Assembly: GCA_014867205.1 (NCBI GenBank)
Contig: WGUO01000010.1
Span: 34,712-98,711 of the forward strand
DNA length: 64,000 nt
Direction: 5' to 3'
Source: Muribaculaceae bacterium
GTDB taxonomy: Bacteria; Bacteroidota; Bacteroidia; Bacteroidales; Muribaculaceae
Shown here: in pieces, positions 52,158 through 60,769 of the stretch
How the letters are laid out: the number at the start of each line of letters is the position of its first letter
How positions within the stretch are numbered: position 1 is the stretch's first letter
Notes under the pieces: generated by a model
What the model was told of the DNA's origin: nothing
The model's database searches: none
Seen by the model: only the letters and a program-made list of their open reading frames with translations
Translations under genes and position numbers: made by a program

Positions 52158-55100
52158 ATTTACGCTTTTTCATAGACCGTCCGGTGTTTTCGGGCGTAAT
52201 TTCAGTTCTTATCGTACTGATGGGAGCTATAGCTTTATTTTCGCTACCTGTTGAACAATATCCAGATATAGCTCCACCAACAATAAATGTATGGGCAACT
52301 TATCCCGGAGCAAACGCTGAGACAGTCCAAAAAGCGGTGATTGTCCCACTGGAAGAAGCTATAAACGGAGTAGAGGATATGACTTATATGACCTCTACTG
52401 CGTCAAATACAGGAACTGCGTCAATAAACATATACTTCAAACAGGGTACAAATGCGGACATGGCTGCGGTAAATGTGCAGAACCGTGTGAATGGCGCACT
52501 CAGCCAACTTCCGGCAGAAGCGACAAAAACCGGTATAACAACCGAAAAGCAACAGAATGCGGAGCTTATGACTTTCGCATTGTACTCTCCCGATAATCGT
52601 TTCGACCAGACATTCCTCAACAACTATATAAAAATAAATGTTGAGCCACGTTTAAAACGAATAAGCGGGGTCGGCAAAGCGCAATTATTCGGATCTAATT
52701 ACAGTATGCGTCTATGGCTCAAACCCGATAAGATGGCGCAATACGGACTAATACCTGATGATATATCATCGGTATTGGCACGGCAGAACATTGAGGCCGC
52801 CACAGGCTCATTTGGTCAGAACTCAGATGTATCAAACGAATACACGATGAAATATCGTGGCAGATTTTCAACATCTGAGGAATTCGGTGAATTGGTAATA
52901 AAATCCTTACCCGACGGTAATGTATTGCGGCTAAAGGAAGTCGCTGATATAGAACTTGGAGATGAATATTACAATTATTCATCAGAAGTTAACGGTCATC
53001 CGGCCGCACTGATGATGATAAATCAGAAATCAGGGTCAAATGCTTCAAGCACAATCAATGAGATTCATACTGTACTTGATGAACTTAGCGAGGACCTACC
53101 CGAAGGTGCTGAATTTGTTGTACTAACCGACACAAACAAATTCCTGTATGCATCAATAAATTCTGTAATCCGCACACTGTTGGAGGCAATCCTGTTGGTT
53201 GTGATAGTGGTATACGTGTTCTTGCAGGATATAAAATCTACCCTGATTCCAACAATATCCATATTTGTCTCCATTATAGGTACATTTGCAGTAATGTCAG
53301 CAATTGGTTTCTCTATAAATCTTTTGACATTATTTGCTCTCGTGCTTGCTATTGGTACAGTTGTAGATGACGCCATAGTTGTTGTCGAGGCAGTACAGGC
53401 AAAATTCGATGAAGGCTACCGTTCACCTGTATTGGCGGCAGACGACGCCATGAAGGGCGTGTCATCCGCAATTTTAACCTCGACTATAATTTTTATGGCG
53501 GTGTTTATTCCGGTGTCCATGATGGGGGGTACTTCCGGTGCATTTTATACACAATTTGGTATAACTATGGCGGTCGCTGTCGGTATTTCAGCAATCAACG
53601 CATTTACTTTATCTCCGGCATTATGCGCTTTGCTGCTTAAACCGTATATAGACGAAAACGGCAATACCCGAGATAATTTTGCTTCGCGTTTCCGTAAAGC
53701 GTTCAATGCCGTGTTCGAGCGTATAAGCCGCAGATATGTACGGGGAGTAATGTTTATCATCCGGAGGAAATGGCTCTTGTGGAGTATTATTGCTGTTTCT
53801 CTTGGCCTGTTGGCTATATTTATAAATGTTACCAAGACAGGTTTAATCCCTGAAGAGGATACAGGCACAATAATGGTGAGCATGAATACAAAGCCCGGCA
53901 CATCAATGGCTCAGACTGGCAATATCATGAAGCGCATTAATAGTCGCCTTGACAGTATTCAGGAAATTGAATACAATGGAGCTGTTACTGGATTCTCTTT
54001 TAGCGGAGCCGGTTCATCTCAGGCCATGTATTTTATCACATTAACAGATTGGGAAAAACGCAATGGAGAAGGACAGTCTGTAAATGATGTCATAAACAAT
54101 ATATATGCCCAGACAGCAGATATTCCGGATGCAACCGTATTTGCCATGTCTCCTCCCATGATTGCCGGTTATGGTATGGGCAACGGTTTTGAACTTTATC
54201 TTCAGGATAAAGCTGACGGCGATATCAAGTCTTTCAGCAATGAAGCCAATAAATTTGTGGAAGCTTTGTCTAAAAGACCAGAAATTGGTGAGGTATATTC
54301 ATCGTTTGCCGCAGACTATCCACAATATTGGGTTGATATAGATGCGGCCAAGTGTGAACAATCAGGTGTTTCTCCCTCTGATGTACTGTCAACTCTTGCA
54401 GGATACTATGCAGGATTGTATGTTTCCGATTTCAATCGGTTCTCTAAACTATATCATGTTACTATGCAGGCTCCGCCTGAATATCGAATGGATGTCGAAT
54501 CGTTGAATCAGATGTATGTGCGTACTGCTGATGGCTCAATGGCGCCACTGGGTCATTTTGTACATCTTACTAAAACTAACGGTCCATCAGATCTTACACG
54601 ATTCAATCTGTTCAATGCCATATCCATAAACGGTTCGCCGGCTCCGGGTTATAGCTCCGGACAGGTCTTGAAAGCTATCAGCGAAACTGCTGATGAGGTT
54701 TTACCATCGAATTATTCTTACGAATTCGGAGGTATTTCACGTGAGGAAAGCAAAACGACAAACAATGCCATAATAATATTTATCCTTTGTATGGTATTAA
54801 TATATTTGATCTTATGTGCCTTGTATGAAAGCGTATTTATTCCATTTGCGGTACTGCTCTCTGTACCTTGCGGACTGATGGGAAGTTTCCTGTTCGCGTG
54901 GATGTTCGACCTTGAGAACAATATCTATATGCAGACAGGATTGATTATGATTATCGGCCTTTTGGCAAAGACTGCAATTCTTCTCACGGAATATGCCGGT
55001 AAACGACGTGCCGAAGGTATGTCGCTGACACAGGCTGCATATAGTGCGGCAAAGGTTCGTCTGCGTCCGATTCTGATGACTGTATTGTCCATGGTATTCG

Positions 55101-55270
55101 GTCTCATTCCTCTGATGATGGCTCATGGCGTGGGTGCTAATGGCAGTCGTTCTCTTGCCACTGGCGTAATCGGTGGTATGCTCATCGGTACATTGGCCCT
55201 GCTGTTTCTTGTACCTTCACTGTTTATTGTATTTCAACATATTCAGGAACGAGTAAAACGTAAAAGATGA
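52154..55270 (+). CDS. RND efflux pump, AcrB-like (HAE1)
   Basis: 1038 residues, the usual length. Start MNLRFFIDRPVFSGVISVLI; the proton-relay Asp pair is in LAIGTVVDDAIVVVEAVQAK, and FIPVSMMGGTSGAFYTQFGI, NVQNRVNGALSQLPAEATK and ILLTEYAGKRRAEGMSLTQA are typical of the hydrophobe/amphiphile efflux family. Twelve helices and two large periplasmic loops. Substrates would be drugs, bile salts or detergents. Co-translated with the adaptor and with the outer-membrane factor (four-base overlaps both sides). Confidence 0.92.
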   Translation: MNLRFFIDRPVFSGVISVLIVLMGAIALFSLPVEQYPDIAPPTINVWATYPGANAETVQKAVIVPLEEAINGVEDMTYMTSTASNTGTASINIYFKQGTNADMAAVNVQNRVNGALSQLPAEATKTGITTEKQQNAELMTFALYSPDNRFDQTFLNNYIKINVEPRLKRISGVGKAQLFGSNYSMRLWLKPDKMAQYGLIPDDISSVLARQNIEAATGSFGQNSDVSNEYTMKYRGRFSTSEEFGELVIKSLPDGNVLRLKEVADIELGDEYYNYSSEVNGHPAALMMINQKSGSNASSTINEIHTVLDELSEDLPEGAEFVVLTDTNKFLYASINSVIRTLLEAILLVVIVVYVFLQDIKSTLIPTISIFVSIIGTFAVMSAIGFSINLLTLFALVLAIGTVVDDAIVVVEAVQAKFDEGYRSPVLAADDAMKGVSSAILTSTIIFMAVFIPVSMMGGTSGAFYTQFGITMAVAVGISAINAFTLSPALCALLLKPYIDENGNTRDNFASRFRKAFNAVFERISRRYVRGVMFIIRRKWLLWSIIAVSLGLLAIFINVTKTGLIPEEDTGTIMVSMNTKPGTSMAQTGNIMKRINSRLDSIQEIEYNGAVTGFSFSGAGSSQAMYFITLTDWEKRNGEGQSVNDVINNIYAQTADIPDATVFAMSPPMIAGYGMGNGFELYLQDKADGDIKSFSNEANKFVEALSKRPEIGEVYSSFAADYPQYWVDIDAAKCEQSGVSPSDVLSTLAGYYAGLYVSDFNRFSKLYHVTMQAPPEYRMDVESLNQMYVRTADGSMAPLGHFVHLTKTNGPSDLTRFNLFNAISINGSPAPGYSSGQVLKAISETADEVLPSNYSYEFGGISREESKTTNNAIIIFILCMVLIYLILCALYESVFIPFAVLLSVPCGLMGSFLFAWMFDLENNIYMQTGLIMIIGLLAKTAILLTEYAGKRRAEGMSLTQAAYSAAKVRLRPILMTVLSMVFGLIPLMMAHGVGANGSRSLATGVIGGMLIGTLALLFLVPSLFIVFQHIQERVKRKR

Positions 55271-56625
55271 AAAATACTATATTGATCATATTATCCCTTC
55301 TGATACTTACCGGCTGCGGTACTTACAGCCGCTACACCAGACCGGAGGTATCGACCGACGGACTATTCCGTGATTTACCTGTGGCAAACGACACTTCGAC
55401 AATCGCCTCATTGCCATGGCACGAGATGTTCACTGACACCTGCCTTCAGTTATTGATAGAAAAAGGATTGTCTGCAAACACCGATTATAATGTCGCACGT
55501 TTGTGTGTTGAAGCGGCGGAAGCCTCTCTGTCTGTGGCAAAACTTGCATACCTTCCGTCCGTAGGGCTTACAGCGGAAGGCAGTGTAAGCCGATATGACG
55601 GAAGCACTGCCAAGACATATAACATAGGAGCCGGAGCGAACTGGGAACTCGATATATTCGGCAAACTGACCTCCGCGAAACGTGGAGCTGTAGCAGCACT
55701 GGAAGGGAGTCGAGATTACCGGCAGGCTGTTCAGACCCGTTTGATTGCAACGATTGCCGACAGTTATTATACGCTTGCCATGCTTGACGCACAACTTGAA
55801 ATCAACGGCAGGACGCTTGAAAACTGGCGCAATACGGTAAAGACCCTTGAGGCTTTGAAAAGGGTTGGCAAATCCAATGAAGCGGGAGTATTACAGGCGA
55901 AGTCAAGTGTAATGGAGCTTGAAGCTTCCCGTCTGGCTATCCTCAAAAGCATTTCAGAGACAGAAAATGCGTTGTCCTCCGTTCTTGCTATGCCTTCGCA
56001 GACAATACGGCGTGGGAATTTGAGCGATGCGGTTTTTCCTGATACTATTGCCATAGGTGTGCCTTTACAGTTGCTCTCTAATCGTCCCGATGTGCGGAAC
56101 GCTGAGATGAATCTTGCGCAGGCATTTTATGCGACAAATGTTGCAAGAGCCGCCTTTTATCCGAGTATCACCCTTTCAGGCACTCTCGGATGGACAAACA
56201 ACGGTGGTGGAATCGTAACCAATCCCGGCCAGTGGCTGCTTAACGCAATCGGCTCACTTACACAGCCATTATTCAACCGTGGCACCAATATCGCCAATCT
56301 GAAAATAGCCAAGACACAACAGGAGGAAGCACGGTTGATGTTCCAACAGTCACTGCTCGATGCCGGTAAGGAAGTGAACGATGCCTTGACCGCATGGCAG
56401 ACTGCAAAATCACAGATTGACATTTCAGAGCGTCAGGTAGAAACTTTGAATGAAGCCGTGTGTAAGACACAACTGCTTATGCGACATTCAGACACGACCT
56501 ATCTTGAAGTGCTGACAGCGCAGCAGACACTTCTCAATGCGGAAATGACCCTCGCACAACGACGCTTCGACCGCATACAAGCCGTCATCAACCTCTATCA
56601 CGCCCTCGGAGGCGGATATGATTAA
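55267..56625 (+). CDS. Outer-membrane efflux factor (TolC/NodT-like)
   Basis: 452 residues. Lipoprotein signal MKNTILIILSLLILTGCGTY with Cys17. The two repeats of OEP helices are seen (LCVEAAEASLSVAKLAYLPS, VGLTAEGSVSRYDGS and the second PDVRNAEMNLAQAFYATNVA, RAAFYPSITLSGTLGWTNN). GANWELDIFGKLTSAKRGA is the common NodT motif. It closes the RND trio and forms the outer channel. A terminator follows. Confidence 0.9.
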   Translation: MKNTILIILSLLILTGCGTYSRYTRPEVSTDGLFRDLPVANDTSTIASLPWHEMFTDTCLQLLIEKGLSANTDYNVARLCVEAAEASLSVAKLAYLPSVGLTAEGSVSRYDGSTAKTYNIGAGANWELDIFGKLTSAKRGAVAALEGSRDYRQAVQTRLIATIADSYYTLAMLDAQLEINGRTLENWRNTVKTLEALKRVGKSNEAGVLQAKSSVMELEASRLAILKSISETENALSSVLAMPSQTIRRGNLSDAVFPDTIAIGVPLQLLSNRPDVRNAEMNLAQAFYATNVARAAFYPSITLSGTLGWTNNGGGIVTNPGQWLLNAIGSLTQPLFNRGTNIANLKIAKTQQEEARLMFQQSLLDAGKEVNDALTAWQTAKSQIDISERQVETLNEAVCKTQLLMRHSDTTYLEVLTAQQTLLNAEMTLAQRRFDRIQAVINLYHALGGGYD

Positions 56626-56658
56626 CTATATAAAATATAAAACTGAGATTTAGAATAA

Positions 56659-56687
56659 AGCGAGTAAAAACTACTCGCTTTTTATTT
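56659..56687 (+). terminator. Terminator of the RND operon
   Basis: Perfect 8-bp stem AGCGAGTA (56659-56666) with TACTCGCT (56672-56679), loop AAAAC, then TTTTATTTC. It lies 34 bases after the efflux stop and before the regulator gene. Confidence 0.85.
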
Positions 56688-56706
56688 CAACTATAATATA
56701 TTTATA

Positions 56707-57981
56707 ATGAATAAAGTAATCATTGTTGATGCCTCCGAATCCGACCGTCGGCTTATGTCGGGCTTGCTCACGCGAGCCGGATACGAGCCGATAGCCGTTG
56801 GGAGTATGGAGGCAACAAAAGAAGAGGTGGCTAAACTGCCACCCGGCGCGGTTATCGTGGCAGACTATAAGCTGCCCGATGGTTCCGCGAAAGAGTTAGT
56901 AAACTGGCAGAAGGGAGAAGGATTCTCTTTCCCGGTTATTGCCATAGTAAACAATCTGAATGGAGCCGATTTGCTTGAAGTGTTGAGCGATGGCGGAGCC
57001 GTGAACGTAATCCAGCGAGCAGCGATTGACAAGCAGCTTGTGGAAACAGTTGCCAGATACGCAAAGCCGGAGAACATCGTGCTTCAACTCGGCAACTCGC
57101 TTATTCCTCGCCAGAGCAAAGCGTTCCGCGAGATTGAGCAGTCTATCGAAAGAGTGGCGGCAACCAACGCCAACTGCATCATCTTCGGAGAAAGCGGTAT
57201 GGGTAAGGAGCAGATTGCACGACATATCTATCTCCAAAGTTCCCGGACGCAGAAGCCGATAACGGTAATAGAGGCCGGAGGCGCGGAGCTTGTAGGTCTG
57301 CACGACCCCAAATCCGACCGCAACGAGATGTATAACCGCATCAAGAGTTACTTTCAGAACGCTGCAGGCGGAACAATTATCCTGAAGAATATCCAGCTTC
57401 TCAACTTCGAGAAACAATCGGTGTTCCTGCATATTCTCTCGGAGGAGCATCCCGATGTGAGGATGATATGCACTGCCAACGGCACACTGATGAAGATGCT
57501 CGCCGAGGAAGATTTCCGCGATAACCTTTTCTATATGTTGCGCCAGTCGGGTATCACAGTGCCGCCGTTGCGCGAGATGACCGAGGATATTCCGGATATT
57601 GCCGATTATCTTCTCGCAATATATGCGCATAAGACATCCCAGACGAGAAAACGACTCGATGCATCGGCAATCAAGGCTTTGAAACTCTATCCCTGGCCCG
57701 GCAATATACGAGAACTGAAGGACACAGTTCTCATGGCTGCCTTCCATGCCGACGGCGACACCATATCTGCCGATGACCTTGTTTTCAGCGACATTCAGCC
57801 GGAAACAGTCGAAGATCTGACCCACCGCAATCCGAAAGCGGAGAAAGACCGCATCATAAGAGCCTATATCCGTGCCGGAACATGGAGAGGTGCCGCAAAA
57901 CTGCTGGATGTGTCTGAAAAGACACTGATTCAGCTCCGTAAAAAGCACCATATCAATCCCCACGGAGAAATTGAGGCTTGA
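56707..57981 (+). CDS. NtrC-like response regulator with degenerate AAA+ motor (RteB-like)
   Basis: 424 residues. Receiver: MNKVIIVDASESDRRLMSGL, likely phosphoacceptor Asp53 in VADYKLPDG. The AAA+ part keeps Walker A IFGESGMGKEQIARHI and the R-finger region FRDNLFYMLRQSGITVPPLR, but the GAFTGA loop is missing (HDPKSDRNEMYNR in its place) and Walker B is GGTIILKNIQLL, where the usual acidic pair (LDEI) is Lys-Asn. It ends with a Fis-type helix-turn-helix (RGAAKLLDVSEKTLIQLRKK). RteB of CTnDOT is a related activator of excision and transfer genes. Here sigma-54 opening by ATP hydrolysis seems unlikely; DNA-binding control of the following operon is inferred. Confidence 0.75.
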   Translation: MNKVIIVDASESDRRLMSGLLTRAGYEPIAVGSMEATKEEVAKLPPGAVIVADYKLPDGSAKELVNWQKGEGFSFPVIAIVNNLNGADLLEVLSDGGAVNVIQRAAIDKQLVETVARYAKPENIVLQLGNSLIPRQSKAFREIEQSIERVAATNANCIIFGESGMGKEQIARHIYLQSSRTQKPITVIEAGGAELVGLHDPKSDRNEMYNRIKSYFQNAAGGTIILKNIQLLNFEKQSVFLHILSEEHPDVRMICTANGTLMKMLAEEDFRDNLFYMLRQSGITVPPLREMTEDIPDIADYLLAIYAHKTSQTRKRLDASAIKALKLYPWPGNIRELKDTVLMAAFHADGDTISADDLVFSDIQPETVEDLTHRNPKAEKDRIIRAYIRAGTWRGAAKLLDVSEKTLIQLRKKHHINPHGEIEA

Positions 57982-58008
57982 TTACCTCGATAAAAATGCG
58001 TAACTTTG
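57977..58008 (+). promoter_or_regulatory. Promoter of the structured leader and excision-type operon
   Basis: CTTG (57977-57980), 20 bases, TAACTTTG (58001-58008). The -33 part overlaps the stop of the preceding regulator gene. A transcript would start near 58015 and run through the structured leader. Confidence 0.7.
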
Positions 58009-58087
58009 CAACGCTAAACAGCAAAGAATAGCGATTGGAGAGCCAATCGTTTCAAAACATAAGATAACATAAGTTATCGCATAAGTT

Positions 58088-58229
58088 CAATTGAGAATCT
58101 GGTAAATTCATTAATGACGAGCTTAGCGAAACGCTTATGCTATGCTTACCGCATAGCGTATAGCTTCCGCTTTCGTCATGGGCAATACCAGAGCCTTCAA
58201 TTGTGAGCGTAGGTTATACGCTATTTTTT
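58088..58229 (+). ncRNA. Structured leader RNA ending in an intrinsic terminator
   Basis: Nested pairings: CAATTG 58088-58093 with 58198-58203, CTGGTA 58099-58104 with TACCAG 58186-58191, ATGACGA 58114-58120 with TCGTCAT 58173-58179. Inside these, AGCG/CGCT (58125-58128 and 58132-58135) and GCTATGC/GCATAGC (58139-58145 and 58151-58157) form two hairpins. Directly after lies AGCGTA/TACGCT (58206-58211 and 58217-58222) followed by six T, a terminator. The shape is of a multi-branched RNA plus terminator, about 215 bases from the predicted start. It could be a small RNA or an attenuator of the operon at 58464. The rest of the 57982-58463 gap shows no gene. Confidence 0.55.
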
Positions 58230-58463
58230 GCCCCGATCCAATCTACGGACATCTCTCAAATCCTTTACCTTTGGAAAAACACGGTTGGTTGTTCGCCAAC
58301 AGTCAAGATTTAACATCACAATTATTCTATCACTGAAATCTTCATTATCTCAGCGTGTTACGACTTTAACACTCCTTAAATCGCCCTTTCTAAAATCCAG
58401 TCGGTTATAATTGCAAACGAGGCGCAATCCTCGACAAGTCTAACTCAAAACACATATAACCGT

Positions 58464-58706
58464 ATGGAAGCAACAACTCCCCCAAACGCCACAGGCTTCA
58501 GCAGGAAGCCCAAACAGAGAAAGCGCATCAACGGGCGCAAGTCATCAAACCGCAAGTCCGGCTTCAATCCGCTTGCCGGAATGCCTGACGAAGCGAAGGC
58601 ATGGATGTTAGGCTCGATGTTTCTCATCGCTGCCGCAAAGATACTCGGCCCTGTTATCGGGTTCGATGTCCCGGCACTCCGCAAAACAGACGCAGCCACC
58701 GACTGA
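58464..58706 (+). CDS. Small ICE protein at the head of the excision-type operon
   Basis: 80 residues. Basic N-terminal half (SRKPKQRKRINGRKSSNRKS), then one hydrophobic helix (AWMLGSMFLIAAAKILGPVI). No known domain is recognised. It precedes the helix-turn-helix gene by four bases and thus sits where CTnDOT carries small orf2-type genes of the excision operon. Role unknown; coding is supported by spacing and composition. Confidence 0.6.
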   Translation: MEATTPPNATGFSRKPKQRKRINGRKSSNRKSGFNPLAGMPDEAKAWMLGSMFLIAAAKILGPVIGFDVPALRKTDAATD

Positions 58707-58710
58707 GCCT

Positions 58711-59094
58711 ATGCAACAGAACGACACGCACGAGGCTGACTTCAAGACCGCCGCAAACGCATACGTTTCACTTGTGGAGCAGCGCGCCAGAAGTCCCGGC
58801 CAGTATCCGACGGGAAACAGACCGCGATTATACTTCCACGGTGAGCCGATTATTCTTCTCGAAGACATCGTAACCGGGCTTGATGTCAGCGAGAAAACAA
58901 TAAGACGCTACCGCGACGCAGGAAAAATCAAGGTTTACGAGAGTATCGAGGGCAATATCAAGTTTGTGCTTCAATGCGACCTCGACAGGTTTCTCGAAAA
59001 CTCCTTCATCAGTTCGTCCCATCCAGACTATAAGACTGTGAAGAAGAAATCAACCAACGGCGGAAACGCCAACCACACCACCACTAAATCATAA
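58711..59094 (+). CDS. DUF3853-like helix-turn-helix protein
   Basis: 127 residues from ATG 58711; a longer frame from 58666 overlaps the previous gene and adds an unlikely stretch. The C-terminal part (FHGEPIILLEDIVTGLDVSE, KTIRRYRDAGKIKVYESIEG) is a MerR/excisionase-type helix-turn-helix. Such proteins bend DNA at attachment sites or regulate excision genes. It ends THTTTKS, encoded by the leader box for the next gene. Confidence 0.7.
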   Translation: MQQNDTHEADFKTAANAYVSLVEQRARSPGQYPTGNRPRLYFHGEPIILLEDIVTGLDVSEKTIRRYRDAGKIKVYESIEGNIKFVLQCDLDRFLENSFISSSHPDYKTVKKKSTNGGNANHTTTKS

Positions 59095-59101
59095 ATTCTT
59101 T

Positions 59102-60544
59102 ATGGACCAAACTCCCGACCAGCAGGAAGTGCTGATCGCCCGCGACAACACAAGCGGGCAGGTGGGAGCAGTCGTAGGGCAGAATTCCGACGGCACTCCC
59201 AAAATGGCGGATGTCAAATCGACGCCATTAAGCGAACTTATCAAGTTCAACAAAGGGCAGAACCCCCTCGAAGCGTTCATGTCGAATTTCATGCGGCAGG
59301 CCAGGAACCCCACGCTGTTCAGCTTCTTCAGATTGCAGGAAGACAAATACGAGCTTGTAGGCCCCGCAATGGCAGACATAATCAAGAATCCCGGCGACAA
59401 TGCCGAAATGCTCAAGCCTTACGAGGTGGAACTGAAAGCCCCCGCACAGGCAGAGAAGCAGGAACAGTCCCCGGCTCAGACACAACAGCCAGAAACGGCC
59501 GGCGTCAAGCAGGCGCCTATCGACCGCGACAGCATCGATTGGGTCAAAATAGAACAGCAGTGGGGCATAAAGCGCGACGACCTTGAAAAATCAGGGGCAC
59601 TCGACCAGATGGTATATAACCACAAGTCGCCGCAGCTATTCACGGTCACGCCCCGTTTCGGCGACGAGACATTCTCCCTTCAGGCGAAGCTCTCGTTCCG
59701 CAGCAACCCCGACGGCTCATATTCACTTGTGCCTCACTTCATCCGCAATGAGCCGCAGCTCGATCAGGAATTCAAGGGCTACACATTCACAAAGGAGGAC
59801 AAGGCAGAACTCCGCAAGACCGGCAATCTCGGCAAAGTCGTTGAACTCGCCGACCCCAAGACCGGGGAAATGAAAAAGTGCCTCGTGAGCATAGACAGAC
59901 TCACCAATGAGATAGAGGCCATGCCGGTGGATAAAATCTACATCAAGCCCAAAGTCGCCAACATCAGCCTTGATATGCAGGCTATCGGCATACTCAAAAA
60001 CGGCGGCATGATACGCGAGCAGCACGTGGAACTGCCCAACGGTGCCAAATTCACCGCCGACCTGCAATACAACGCCGCAAAACGCGACATCGTGTTCGTC
60101 AATTCCGATGTTTACCGCCAGAAGCAGGAGCAGAACAGTTCCCAGCAACAGCAAGTCCGGGATTCATGGCACAATCCCGACGGCTCCGTCAAACGCCTCG
60201 AACACTGGTGCAAGCTGCCGCTTAACGAACAGCAGCAGGCCGATTACCTCGCAGGCAAGAAAGTCCTCGTAGGCGAGACCAAGGACAAATTCGGCAACGA
60301 CTGCACCGTCTATTTCCAATACAATCCCGAAAAGCGTCAGCCTGAGACCACGCGGGTATATCCCGACCGCGACAAGGTCGTGGGCATCGCCGAGGAAAGC
60401 AAGACCCAGTATGCCGTGAACAATAACGGAGCGACCAACGAGGCGACCAAGAACGTGCAGGAACCGCTCCAGCGCGGGCAGACTGCACCGAAGGACGAAA
60501 ACCAGCAAAGGCAGCAGCGCAAGCCCAAAGGTCCCAAGCCTTGA
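59102..60544 (+). CDS. DUF3945-domain ICE protein
   Basis: 480 residues, hydrophilic. N-terminal region ARDNTSGQVGAVVGQNSDGT, then a conserved helical part (LSELIKFNKGQNPLEAFMSN, FMRQARNPTLFSFFRLQEDK), then DUF3945-type repeats (LKKTGNLGKVVEL-like segments, ELRKTGNLGKVVELADPKTG and FKGYTFTKEDKAELRKTGN). The C-terminal quarter is Gln-rich and ends with basic PKGPKP. It precedes the topoisomerase-like gene as orf3 does in the CTnDOT excision operon. Function unknown. Confidence 0.7.
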   Translation: MDQTPDQQEVLIARDNTSGQVGAVVGQNSDGTPKMADVKSTPLSELIKFNKGQNPLEAFMSNFMRQARNPTLFSFFRLQEDKYELVGPAMADIIKNPGDNAEMLKPYEVELKAPAQAEKQEQSPAQTQQPETAGVKQAPIDRDSIDWVKIEQQWGIKRDDLEKSGALDQMVYNHKSPQLFTVTPRFGDETFSLQAKLSFRSNPDGSYSLVPHFIRNEPQLDQEFKGYTFTKEDKAELRKTGNLGKVVELADPKTGEMKKCLVSIDRLTNEIEAMPVDKIYIKPKVANISLDMQAIGILKNGGMIREQHVELPNGAKFTADLQYNAAKRDIVFVNSDVYRQKQEQNSSQQQQVRDSWHNPDGSVKRLEHWCKLPLNEQQQADYLAGKKVLVGETKDKFGNDCTVYFQYNPEKRQPETTRVYPDRDKVVGIAEESKTQYAVNNNGATNEATKNVQEPLQRGQTAPKDENQQRQQRKPKGPKP

Positions 60545-60702
60545 CCGTCGCTCACCGCGCATATTCCACAATCAGTTTTATACTGCGATTCACCCGACAT
60601 GATTGCCGCCGCATAGCCGCGATTCCAACCACTATGTCCACACCAAAGCTATAAGTATCCCAACCTGCGGCCAACCGTGTCAACCCAAACACAACTATCC
60701 CC

Positions 60703-60736
60703 AAGTCACGGGGATGGGCGACCGTCCCCGTGACTT
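60703..60736 (+). promoter_or_regulatory. Strong hairpin upstream of the topoisomerase-like gene
   Basis: Perfect 12-bp stem AAGTCACGGGGA (60703-60714) with TCCCCGTGACTT (60725-60736), loop of ten bases, followed by TCATAAAA. No long T-run, so a regulator or RNA-stability element rather than a plain terminator. It ends 33 bases before the start codon. Confidence 0.6.
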
Positions 60737-60769
60737 TCATAAAATCACCCCTAAACCCACATTAAATTT

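Noticed and set aside
56896..57963. A 355-codon minus-strand frame
   Set aside because: It is antisense to the NtrC-like regulator, whose domains are clear; its translation is rich in His, Cys and Arg with no family character.
16088..58010. GTANNTTTGC matches as ICE attachment sites
   Set aside because: Matches at about 16088, 22093, 50788 and 58000 all coincide with TAnnTTTG -7 promoter elements at suitable distances from genes, so they are better explained as promoters than as attachment cores.
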